Of a stretch of DNA of 64,000 nt, positions 57,173 to 64,000 are shown piece after piece. Within the stretch, counting starts at the first letter, position 1. Each line of letters opens with the position of its first letter. Origin of the DNA: Clostridia bacterium (GTDB taxonomy: Bacteria > Bacillota > Clostridia > Lachnospirales > Lachnospiraceae); the NCBI GenBank assembly GCA_003249225.1, contig QKJQ01000036.1, forward strand, positions 186,001-250,000. The letters run 5' to 3'. The notes under the pieces were generated by a model. It made no database searches. It saw nothing but the letters and a program-made list of their open reading frames with translations, and was not told the origin of the DNA. The translations under genes were made by a program, and so were the position numbers.

Positions 57173-57204
57173 CGGTGTGAAGGATTAATACCTTTTCGCA
57201 CACC
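57173..57204. repeat. Hairpin at left border of the island
   Basis: GGTGTG and CACACC arms with an inner AAGG/CCTT pair. The 821-base gap after rlmD (57091-57911) holds this, the box at 57261, small frames, a terminator and an operator-like repeat. Confidence 0.5.
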
Positions 57205-57260
57205 TTAGAGGTTGTACGCTGATTAGTATTGCTTTGAAAGTGATGAATGCATAAGTTATT

Positions 57261-57283
57261 GTGCGCCGAAGGGTGTAAATGTT
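57261..57283 (+). repeat. GTGCGCC/AAGGGTGT box, left copy
   Basis: GTGCGCCGAAGGGTGTAAAT is similar to GTGCGCCAAAAGGGTGTTAA at 62769. Apart from two single-base indels and one or two substitutions, they match over about 20 bases. A third, shorter AAAGGGTGTAAA lies at about 62838. The two main copies enclose the AT-rich accessory genes. Confidence 0.55.
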
Positions 57284-57427
57284 TTGAATTTTAAAATGAA
57301 AGAACAAAATAAGGGATAATGAGCAATCAGTGATAAAAAGCTGGTTGCTTTTCTTTGTGGATCTTTGTTAATTAATACTGGAAAAGGTATTCACAGAAGT
57401 GTGGTCAGCATTGATGGAAGATAAGGG

Positions 57428-57577
57428 ATGCTTGCGTATAACGTAGAAGATTTGAAAGAGGCAAAGACATATCTGGCAATGGCGACAAGCGACGCCGATG
57501 CGTGGACGGAAAACGCCGCCATCGCCCATGGAGAAGAAATGCTCGCAAAACTTGAACAAGCGTTATCGAAGGAGTGA
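57428..57577 (+). CDS. Small hypothetical protein, 49 residues
   Basis: ATG 57428 to TGA 57575, with GGAAG seven bases before the start. MLAYNVEDLKEAKTYLAMAT continues into a helical, Ala/Glu-rich protein with an acidic character. Base composition (GC-rich middle, ACAAGCGACGCCGATGCG) is unlike the AT-rich genes after it. Two tiny frames follow with the same spacing: 57581-57619 (12 codons) and 57625-57687 (20 codons, MAFVFEDGLEFEAELGKAKK). They may be remains of a small mobile-element operon. Not recognised; function unknown. Confidence 0.45.
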   Translation: MLAYNVEDLKEAKTYLAMATSDADAWTENAAIAHGEEMLAKLEQALSKE

Positions 57578-57704
57578 GCATATGGGCGGCGACGTGCAGA
57601 AAGAGAAATTATCTCTGTAAGCATATGGCGTTTGTATTTGAGGATGGTTTGGAGTTTGAGGCGGAGTTGGGGAAAGCGAAGAAATAAGATAAACTGTGAA
57701 AGAG

Positions 57705-57738
57705 AGCCTTCGGGGTAAAAGCCGGGGGCTAATTTTTT
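57705..57738 (+). terminator. Terminator after the small frames
   Basis: AGCC(TTCGG) pairs with (CC)GGGGGCT around a GGTAAAA centre, followed by AATTTTTTCG. Confidence 0.7.
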
Positions 57739-57835
57739 CGATCATTGTACAACCAACGCATATGGACAGAGGTTAAGATTGGTTTACTATTACACAAAAA
57801 AAGCACAATATGAAAAAAATGGTAGAATTCGGGCA

Positions 57836-57851
57836 ATTGTAGTGATACAAT
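57836..57851. promoter_or_regulatory. -10 box inside an inverted repeat before the HipA-like gene
   Basis: ATTGTA, 4-base centre, TACAAT; the right half is a TGA-extended -10 box. An operator overlapping the promoter is the common pattern for autoregulated toxin/kinase modules; the regulator is not identified. Confidence 0.45.
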
Positions 57852-57911
57852 AAAATCAGTGGAAAGTACCGATAAATATATAAGATATAACAAAATTAAG
57901 GCGGTGAAATA

Positions 57912-58709
57912 GTGCAACTATTGCATGTTGATAAAATTGAGAGGCATATTGAAAATGGTTGTACAGAACCTTTTTTAGCAATTTTAAATACTGGTGAAGA
58001 AAAAATTCATGCAGTTATTAAAACAAAAGACAATATTCAGGGAATACTAACACTGATAAATGAATTAGTTTCCTATAAGCTGGCAAATGCAATTGGAATA
58101 TTAATGCCGGATAGCGGTGTAGCTACAATTGATAATCAAACTATGTTGGAAGAGAATATATTGACTGAGGATGATTTTGGTAGTTGCTTTTATTCCAGAT
58201 ATATTGAAAGAGCCAGTATTTTGAATGAGAATATTATGGACTGTATTTCAAATAAAGAAGCTTATGAGAAGATAATTTTATTTGACCATCTTACATATAA
58301 TAAAGACAGAAATAAAGGAAATTTATTGATTTCTACAGGAAAGGGTGCTAAACTGTTATATGCTATCGATCATACACATGTTTTTAAAAATGCAACGATT
58401 TGGGATAGCATTTGTTTTAGGCAAGGGATTTCGGTTAATGATTATATGGATGTTGATATCCTTGAAGCGAATGGATATGGGTTGTTTATCAGAAACAAAA
58501 CAATCAATAAAGATAGCTTGTTAAAAATAGCAGAAAAATTCAAACAGGTTATCACAAAACAATTATTGGACGATATTATTAATAGTATACCAGATGATTG
58601 GAAAATACCCGATAAAGATTTGGAAACATTAAAAATTTATTTATTATATAGAGTTGAGCACATGAATGAAATGTGTGAGATGATTGCAAATTATAAGGAA
58701 TGGAGGTAA
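57912..58709 (+). CDS. HipA-like kinase (HipA_2 type)
   Basis: 265 residues, GTG start with AGGCGGTGAAATA upstream. It has only a HipA C-terminal-like kinase fold. The nucleotide lysine is probably in HAVIKTKDN (about 37-41), the catalytic loop is FDHLTYNKDRNKGNLLI (Asp, Arg, Asn; about 123-139), and AIDHTHVF (about 154) acts as the metal-binding DFG equivalent. The family is linked to DUF3037 partners, as here (6-base spacing). Substrate unknown; classical HipA phosphorylates a tRNA synthetase. The gene is markedly AT-rich compared with rlmD. Confidence 0.8.
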   Translation: MQLLHVDKIERHIENGCTEPFLAILNTGEEKIHAVIKTKDNIQGILTLINELVSYKLANAIGILMPDSGVATIDNQTMLEENILTEDDFGSCFYSRYIERASILNENIMDCISNKEAYEKIILFDHLTYNKDRNKGNLLISTGKGAKLLYAIDHTHVFKNATIWDSICFRQGISVNDYMDVDILEANGYGLFIRNKTINKDSLLKIAEKFKQVITKQLLDDIINSIPDDWKIPDKDLETLKIYLLYRVEHMNEMCEMIANYKEWR

Positions 58710-58715
58710 AAGATT

Positions 58716-59504
58716 ATGTGTAAAGTACAATTTTCAGTTTTGAGTTATTATCCATCAATTGTCACAAACGAAAACGTAAATGTAGGAATCTTGTTTCATA
58801 ATCTTACTACTGATGAACGAACATTCCATATTATGAAGAATTGGAATCGTCTTGAGAGCTTTGACGATGAGTTAGACATAGAATTTATGAAGAAGTACTT
58901 ATATGGTATAAAAATTGAATGTGAACGTAATCTTATGAATAATGATAAGGAATTCTGCCTACAGGACTATATTAGATTTTATGTAAACGAGTTGAAGTTT
59001 TGTAATATAAAAGAAGCCGATGTTATTGATGTTGAAGATTTCATTTTAACTACCGAAAAAGTTCATATGCGTTTGGACTTTGATAAAAATGAACGTTTAA
59101 GTAGAGATAGTGAAGTTAAGTATATTAAGATGATGATGAAATCCAACAAAGTAAAATATTCTGCTAGAGCAGTAACTGGCGGATATAACGAGAATGTTCA
59201 ATATGACTACATGGTTGGGAATTATGCGTTTAAAAACTTTACTTTTGAAGATAAGAAAATCAGTAAGTTAATTATGAATGCTAAGGCATGGGCACATACC
59301 GCTGAAGCAACAAAGGATAAGTATAAAACCATATTTGTATATGATGTGGAGAAGGATGATTCATCCAGTTATCATATTATTATGAATATTCTTGGAGAAC
59401 ATGCATATAAAATGATGCCAAGTTCGGACGTAATTGATTTTGTTATCAAAATGCAAAGAGAAGAAGATGCCAAGTATCAGCCGGTATTAGAATTGAAACA
59501 GTAA
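58716..59504 (+). CDS. DUF3037 family protein
   Basis: 262 residues, GGAGGTAAAAGATT before the ATG. The N-terminus CKVQFSVLSYYPSIVTNENVNVGILF is the DUF3037 signature (a strand and turn around Y-x-P, then E-x-x-N-V-G-V). The middle (about 60-170) and the C-terminus are charged and helical, without further motifs I know. DUF3037 genes occur next to HipA_2 kinases in many bacteria, and the pair may act as a toxin/modulator or defence unit; function not established. It ends in a terminator before the next gene. Confidence 0.8.
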   Translation: MCKVQFSVLSYYPSIVTNENVNVGILFHNLTTDERTFHIMKNWNRLESFDDELDIEFMKKYLYGIKIECERNLMNNDKEFCLQDYIRFYVNELKFCNIKEADVIDVEDFILTTEKVHMRLDFDKNERLSRDSEVKYIKMMMKSNKVKYSARAVTGGYNENVQYDYMVGNYAFKNFTFEDKKISKLIMNAKAWAHTAEATKDKYKTIFVYDVEKDDSSSYHIIMNILGEHAYKMMPSSDVIDFVIKMQREEDAKYQPVLELKQ

Positions 59505-59514
59505 TGAAGAAATT

Positions 59515-59550
59515 AGGTCAGCATTCTTGAAATAGAGTTGCTGACCTTTT
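59515..59550 (+). terminator. Terminator between DUF3037 and the TOTE-type gene
   Basis: AGGTCAGCA and TGCTGACCT arms with a 15-base loop and TTT. Readthrough or a separate promoter is needed for the next gene, 44 bases further on. Confidence 0.8.
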
Positions 59551-59593
59551 GATATATAGTACGATAGATAGAAATCCAGATGGAGGTGAAGGA

Positions 59594-61066
59594 ATGAATA
59601 TAGAGGCTTATGACCTTGACTCACTTAGAAAAATAGTGAGAACTCTTCAAAAAGAAAATGAAGCCTTGAAATCTCAGTTGAAAAAGGCTGATATTGCATT
59701 CGATGTTACTAATCCATTTGAGGAGACAATAGAGAGTATTAATGAGTACGATCCCGATCAAGGAGAGCGTATTCTTGGAAAATATATAACTGAGGATTTA
59801 GCAAAACGATATTTTGCTATGTTTTGGGGTAGAGAAGATGTTTATGCCAAAAGAGGAAAGAATGGCGGATATTTTCCGCAGTGTGATAACAGATGGAATG
59901 ATACCTTGTGTCCAAAACAACGTGGTGAAAAAATGTTTTGTGATGAATGTGAGCACACGAAATGGACTAAACTTGATTTGAAGAAAATTGTAAGCCATCT
60001 TGTTGGCAAAAAAGAGGATGGAACAGATGTGCTTGGAGTTTATCCGCTTTTAACAGATGGTACATGTCGATTTATAGTATTCGATTTTGATAACCATGAA
60101 AAGGATGCAGAGAAGACGGATTTTGCTAATCCAGATGACGAATGGCATGATGAAGTAGACGCACTAAGAAAAATGTGTGAGCAGAATGACATTAAGTCTT
60201 TGGTTGAAAGGTCTCGCTCTGGAAGAGGTGCTCATGTATGGATATTCTTTAAAAGACCAATAGCTGCATCTTTAGCAAGAAATTTTGGATTTCTTTTGCT
60301 GGACAAGGGATCCGCTTCTATTAATTTGAAATCTTTTTACTATTATGACCGAATGTATCCTTCTCAGGATGTAGCTAGCAGTATTGGTAATTTAATTGCT
60401 CTTCCATTACAAGGACAAGCTCTTAAAAATGGAAACAGTGCTTTTGTGGATGAAAAGTGGAATGCATATCCTGATCAATGGAAGGTATTGCTAGAAGAAA
60501 CAGAAAAACTAACGCTTGAAGATATCGAGAGATGTATGTCAAAATGGCAGGTAGAACTTGCCGAAGCCAGGGGAATGCTTGCCAGTTCGGGTACTGAAAA
60601 CAGACCTAAGCCGTGGAAAAAGAAGGAAGGATTTAAGAAAGCAGATGTTATAGGAAAAGTGCATTTGGTTCTAAGTAATGGTGTTTATGTTGATACGCTT
60701 AATCTAATGCCACGTTTACAGAATCAGATTCGTAGTATGGCGGCCTTTGATAATCCTGAGTTTTATAAAAACAAGCGTCTGGGTTATTCTAATTATTATA
60801 ATTTTAGCGCTGTATATCTTGGTAAAGATGTAGATGGGTATATAAGGATTCCGCGCGGACTGAAGGAGTCTATTATTGAAGAATGCGAGAAAGCTGGCAT
60901 TGGTATAGATATTATAGATAAGAGAGAAAAGGGGCGCCCAATAAGAGTATCATTTAACGGAGATTTAAGAACACAGCAAGATCTTGCTGCCGAAAAATTA
61001 CTTTCTTATACCGATGGAGTGTTGAGTGCGGCTACTGCATTTGGTAAGACGGTAGTATGCAGTTAA
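59594..61066 (+). CDS. TOTE-type primase-helicase, N-terminal part up to a nonsense codon
   Basis: 490 residues from ATG 59594 (GGAGGTGAAGGA upstream). A short coiled coil (9-32) leads into an archaeo-eukaryotic primase domain of the TOTE group: a zinc-type cluster CDNRWNDTLCPKQ...FCDEC (about 97-118), the metal-binding FDFDNH (163-168), and SRSGRGAHVWIFF (about 206-218). The start of an SF2 helicase follows, with the Walker A SAATAFGKT at about 478-486. Then TAA at 61064-61066 ends translation after VVCS. The same frame continues immediately with the rest of the helicase, so this is half of a split gene of 985 codons. Confidence 0.8.
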   Translation: MNIEAYDLDSLRKIVRTLQKENEALKSQLKKADIAFDVTNPFEETIESINEYDPDQGERILGKYITEDLAKRYFAMFWGREDVYAKRGKNGGYFPQCDNRWNDTLCPKQRGEKMFCDECEHTKWTKLDLKKIVSHLVGKKEDGTDVLGVYPLLTDGTCRFIVFDFDNHEKDAEKTDFANPDDEWHDEVDALRKMCEQNDIKSLVERSRSGRGAHVWIFFKRPIAASLARNFGFLLLDKGSASINLKSFYYYDRMYPSQDVASSIGNLIALPLQGQALKNGNSAFVDEKWNAYPDQWKVLLEETEKLTLEDIERCMSKWQVELAEARGMLASSGTENRPKPWKKKEGFKKADVIGKVHLVLSNGVYVDTLNLMPRLQNQIRSMAAFDNPEFYKNKRLGYSNYYNFSAVYLGKDVDGYIRIPRGLKESIIEECEKAGIGIDIIDKREKGRPIRVSFNGDLRTQQDLAAEKLLSYTDGVLSAATAFGKTVVCS

Positions 61067-62551
61067 TTGATTTCGCAAAGAAAAGTGAGTACTTTAATTT
61101 TATTACAGAGTAAAGAACTGCTAAATCAGTGGGTGGATGAACTAAATAAATTTCTGGATATCAAAGAAGAAACACCAGAATATGAGACAAAGTCTGGACG
61201 AAAAAAGAAACGAGAAAGTGTCATTGGAATTTTACATGGAAGTAAAAATACATTAACCGGAATTGTTGATGTAGCTATGGTTGGATCTATGTATAGTAAG
61301 GGCAAATTCAATGAATTAATCAATTCTTATGGAATGGTTATAATGGACGAATGCCATCATGCTGCATCAAATACATCTATGGAGCTATTGCAGAAGGTTG
61401 ATGCAAAGTATGTATATGGTGTATCAGCTACGCCTAAAAGAGGCGATAGCCTGGACAAAATCATTTATATGATGCTTGGACCACTGCGTCATAAGTTCAC
61501 TGCACTTGAAAGAGCTGAAGAACAGGGCATTGGACATTATTTTATTCCAAGGTATACCAGAGTGGTAGATACTGATGAAAGTAAAGATGATATAAATCGT
61601 GCGTATGGTTTGATTAGTTCTAGCAATGTCAGAAATGAAATGATTGCTAGCGATGTAAGGGAATGTATCACATCAGGACATACTCCAGTAATTCTTACAA
61701 AATATAAAGAGCATGCGAAACTTTTATATGACGGACTACAAGGTAGTGCTGATCACGTATTTATTTTGTATGGAGACAATACTGATAAAGAAAATGCTGA
61801 TATCAGAATGGCTCTAAAAGCAGTTCCAAAGGATGAAAGTCTTATTCTGGTAGCAACAGGACAGAAAATTGGAGAAGGCTTTGACTTTCCAAGACTTGAT
61901 GTACTAATGTTAGCTGCCCCGGTTTCTTTTGAGGGACGTTTAGAACAATATGTGGGACGATTGAATCGAGATTATGAAGGTAAAGAAGCAGTTTTTGTCT
62001 ATGATTATATAGATTTTCACATTAGATATTTTGATAATATGTATGCAAAGCGTTTACGAACTTACAGAAAGACTGGATTTACATTATGGACTGGCGAGGA
62101 GGCTACAAAGCAAATAGCGAATGCAATATATGACTCTGATAACTACGTTGAAGTATTTGAACAGGATATTGTTGAAGCCGAAAAGAAGATTGTAATCTCA
62201 AGTCCTGAAATTATCATTGATAAGATTGAACGATTAATATTTCTTGTGAAGAGCAGACAGGAAGCTGGTGCCCGCGTTGTTGTAATTACAACAGAACCTG
62301 AAAATGTCTCCTACGGTAGCCCAGATGTTTGCAATGAATTAGTAGAACAACTGAAATTAGCAGGAATTATAGTGAAGTTAAAAGAAGTGGTAGAAGAACA
62401 TTTTGCGGTAATTGATGATGAAATTGTATGGCACGGTGGCATGAATTTACTTGGAAAAGAAGATGCTTGGGACAATCTTATGCGTATCAAGAGCCATCAG
62501 GTTGCGGCAGAATTATTGGAGATAGCATGGGGAGAAAATACAGGAGAATAG
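61067..62551 (+). pseudogene. TOTE-type helicase/PLD-nuclease, C-terminal part after the nonsense codon
   Basis: Continues the same frame as the gene before it, directly after TAA; the first codon, TTG 61067, has no ribosome binding site. LISQRKVSTLILLQSKELLNQW is motif Ia of the helicase, MDECHH (about codon 584 of the whole) is motif II, SATPKRGD motif III, ATGQKIGEGFDFPRLD and QYVGRLNRDYEG motifs V and VI. The C-terminal 120 residues are PLD-like, with HFAVIDDEIVWHGGMN (about 935) as its HxD half-site. The Walker A is left in the other half, so as two proteins the helicase could not work unless the stop is read through or the sequence is wrong. Confidence 0.78.
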
Positions 62552-62621
62552 GATAATAGAAGTTGGATGAAGTGATACGTCAGACAACATTATTTCTGGG
62601 AATACTACGAATGCACAATAG

Positions 62622-62726
62622 TTTATACGTAGTGTAAAAATCCACCCAAATGATCCATGCCCATGTGGTAGTGGAAAGAAACTTAAAAAGGGTTGTGGTA
62701 ACATTCTGTCTGACTTTAAGTTTTAG
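62622..62726 (+). pseudogene. Relic of a SEC-C motif gene
   Basis: In frame, [20 protein letters not shown] can be read (62643-62702), a near-perfect SEC-C zinc motif (CxCxnGxxKKxKxCC). The frame has a stop just upstream (62619-62621), no start codon, and ends at TAG 62724. The upstream domain that SEC-C normally closes is absent, so it is a truncated remnant. It starts 70 bases after the TOTE-type gene. Confidence 0.7.
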
Positions 62727-62768
62727 TGTTTAGGTTTAGAAACTACTATTATAATAGTGGGCAGTAAC

Positions 62769-62793
62769 GTGCGCCAAAAGGGTGTTAAATATT
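62769..62793 (+). repeat. GTGCGCC/AAAGGGTGT box, right copy
   Basis: See the left copy at 57261; same box with one inserted A and one inserted T. It lies after the SEC-C relic, at the far side of the island. Confidence 0.55.
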
Positions 62794-62896
62794 CTTTATT
62801 GTTTACGAAAACAGATTTAGTAAAACACTAAATATGTAAAAGGGTGTAAACGTATCTTCTATATATAACTGTCCGCTATGTAGTATAATTTATAAA

Positions 62897-62914
62897 TCTC
62901 CACGCATGTGGAGA
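62897..62914. repeat. Single hairpin resembling a type I-E CRISPR repeat core
   Basis: TCTCCAC-GCAT-GTGGAGA. The CTCCACGCATGTGGAG centre is like type I-E repeats of Clostridia, but no second copy occurs at spacer distance and no cas gene is present. The rest of 62727-63092 is AT-rich without a gene I can support. Confidence 0.4.
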
Positions 62915-63092
62915 GTGTGGTTCTATTAACTCGAAAAAATGCAGTGGATTATAATGTTGAGATTAAGATAGATTTATAATGAGTTGGTTTGTAAAATTGT
63001 TATCTGATACTGAAAGAACTTTTTGCAGAATCTATAAAGATGAAACTATTCATTAAGATGGTTGAAATAGGTTAGAGAATATATGATAATAA

Positions 63093-63127
63093 AAAAAAGC
63101 TTCTTCGATGTTCGAAGAAGCTTTTTT
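63093..63127. terminator. Perfect bidirectional terminator
   Basis: AAAAAAGCTTCTTCGA pairs with TCGAAGAAGCTTTTTT with a 3-base loop. It marks the right end of the accessory region. Confidence 0.85.
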
Positions 63128-63243
63128 AAGTATAGTACATTTTACATCATACCATAAGTTGGAAATAAAGTCTAGTAATTTTTTTGATACACAGTACAAT
63201 GAGATTACCGGTTAAAAAGGATCCTAATTTAAGGAGGTAGTTA

Positions 63244-63897
63244 ATGTATTCAAATGTATCAGCATGGTATGAACAAAAGGAACATATTGACGAAATGAAA
63301 GGCTGGGATAAGGGAAAGTTAAAGATTTGGGAGCAGCAGGTTTCTGACAATTTCCCTTATGGAGCAAGAATACTAGATATAGGTAGTGGTTTGGGAAGGG
63401 AAGCATTTGCGCTATTTAGACAGGGATTTGAAGTGGACGGACTGGATGTTTCAAAAGATGCAGTGGATAAAGCAAATGAAGAAGCGGTACTGTGTGATAG
63501 TAAAGTGAGGTTTTATCATTATGATGGAGGGCATATTCCGTTTGGTAATGGGATTTTTGACATTGTAATCATATGGAGCCAGACATTTGGATTATTATAT
63601 GGTAAAAGTTATAAGGATAGCTTTCTAAAGGAATGCAAACGGGTATTAAAACCTGAAGGGCTATTAAGCTACTCAGGGCATTCCCTGCAATACCTTAGGG
63701 AGCATCATAATGACTGTCTTGATGATGATAAATTTTATCCGTATTTAGAGCATGATATTTACTGGGAGACATTTTCACTGGAAGAACTTGAGAATTATGC
63801 AAAGCAGACAGGATATGATATTGTGATGAGTGGAGAAGGCGAGATATATCTACCAGAAGATGGTATTGTATTATATTGCCTCGGCAGGTTAAAGTAA
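63244..63897 (+). CDS. Class I SAM-dependent methyltransferase
   Basis: 217 residues, AAGGAGGTAGTTA before the ATG. SAM motif I ILDIGSGLGREAFAL (about 42-56), acidic motif II VDGLDVSKDAV, motif around IPFGNGIFDIVIIWSQT (PF-x-D-I-V), and LKPEGLLSYSGHS. These are methyltransferase family 11/25 features. The N-terminal YSNVSAWYEQKEHIDEMKGWDKG is usual for a small-molecule enzyme of this group. Substrate unknown. Confidence 0.85.
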   Translation: MYSNVSAWYEQKEHIDEMKGWDKGKLKIWEQQVSDNFPYGARILDIGSGLGREAFALFRQGFEVDGLDVSKDAVDKANEEAVLCDSKVRFYHYDGGHIPFGNGIFDIVIIWSQTFGLLYGKSYKDSFLKECKRVLKPEGLLSYSGHSLQYLREHHNDCLDDDKFYPYLEHDIYWETFSLEELENYAKQTGYDIVMSGEGEIYLPEDGIVLYCLGRLK

Positions 63898-63934
63898 ATT
63901 GAATGTAATGATTATTAACAAGAAAGGATGTTCT

Positions 63935-64000
63935 ATGTGCACAAGAAAAAGATTGGCAGAAGATGCAAGGGCTGCCGCACAAAAGCCTTATCATGGAATA
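63935..64000 (+). CDS. N-terminus of an unidentified gene, cut by the window edge
   Basis: ATG 63935, with AGAAAGGATG upstream, opens a frame (MCTRKRLAEDARAAAQK...) that is still open at the last base. Only 22 residues are visible, basic and Ala-rich, so no family can be named. It follows the methyltransferase gene by 37 bases and may share its transcript. Confidence 0.55.
   Translation, partial: MCTRKRLAEDARAAAQKPYHGI

Noticed and set aside
57261..62793. A prophage or integrative element with att sites
   Set aside because: No integrase, tRNA gene, structural or conjugation genes are visible; the boxes are imperfect, so att status is not claimed.
62897..62914. A CRISPR array
   Set aside because: Only one repeat-like hairpin exists; no second copy within 150 bases and no cas genes in the window.

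Overview
The window reads as a chromosomal segment of a Gram-positive, low-to-mid GC member of the Clostridia, most likely family Lachnospiraceae. This rests on T-box leaders on serS and on an ECF transporter, an LTA-synthase-family protein, YlmH/YhaM/YhaN-type Firmicute housekeeping genes, a Bce-type antimicrobial-peptide module, consensus TTGACA/TATAAT promoters, AGGAGG ribosome binding sites and several arabinose-releasing glycoside hydrolases typical of plant-fibre-degrading gut anaerobes. A chemoreceptor suggests motility. Genus and species cannot be settled from the sequence alone.

Layout. 1-7016: tail of a YhaO-like nuclease, YhaN-like ATPase, LTA-synthase-like enzyme, DUF2339 membrane protein. 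7157-11710: serS under a T-box, two intramembrane proteases (CPBP and YhfC), and mntP under a manganese (yybP-ykoY) riboswitch. 11727-13790: GntR/ABC/permease operon with a palindromic operator. 13794-16412: AraC regulator divergent from a GH51 arabinofuranosidase. 16529-20434: a 978-residue hybrid sensor with degenerate catalytic sites and an AlkZ-related protein. 20569-24052: a tryptophan-type T-box driving an ECF transporter (TrpP-like S component, fused double ATPase, EcfT). 24365-32063: DUF6323 protein, GH43 enzyme, MATE pump, AlkD-like repair protein, transglutaminase lipoprotein, Mbeg1-like hydrolase, second AraC regulator. 32238-34211: GH127 beta-L-arabinofuranosidase. 34244-41180: BceRS and BceAB-like module split by a chemoreceptor gene. 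41227-49099: VanZ protein, folA, AI-2E family transporter, GH13 lipoprotein, a 1032-residue hybrid kinase. 49233-57090: MATE pump, repeat-rich spacer, alkylguanine transferase, YlmH, DegV, ProC, YhaM, RlmD.

The last part, 57.1-63.1 kb, is an AT-richer accessory island: a HipA-like kinase with DUF3037 partner, then a TOTE-type primase/helicase/PLD-nuclease gene interrupted by one in-frame TAA next to its Walker A motif, then a SEC-C relic and a lone CRISPR-repeat-like hairpin. Similar GTGCGCC...AAGGGTGT boxes lie on both sides of this island. The window closes with a methyltransferase and the first codons of another gene.

Working together: the GH51, GH43 and GH127 enzymes with their AraC partners look like dispersed parts of an arabinan/arabinoxylan-use regulon. 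The T-boxes and the Mn riboswitch give premature-termination control of serS, tryptophan uptake and Mn export. The most unusual sequence structures are a 198-nt nearly self-complementary element (50755-50952) and about 100-bp tandem repeats that each carry a ribosome binding site plus a two-codon ORF (51091-51352). All family names come from reading motifs by eye; no database search was possible.
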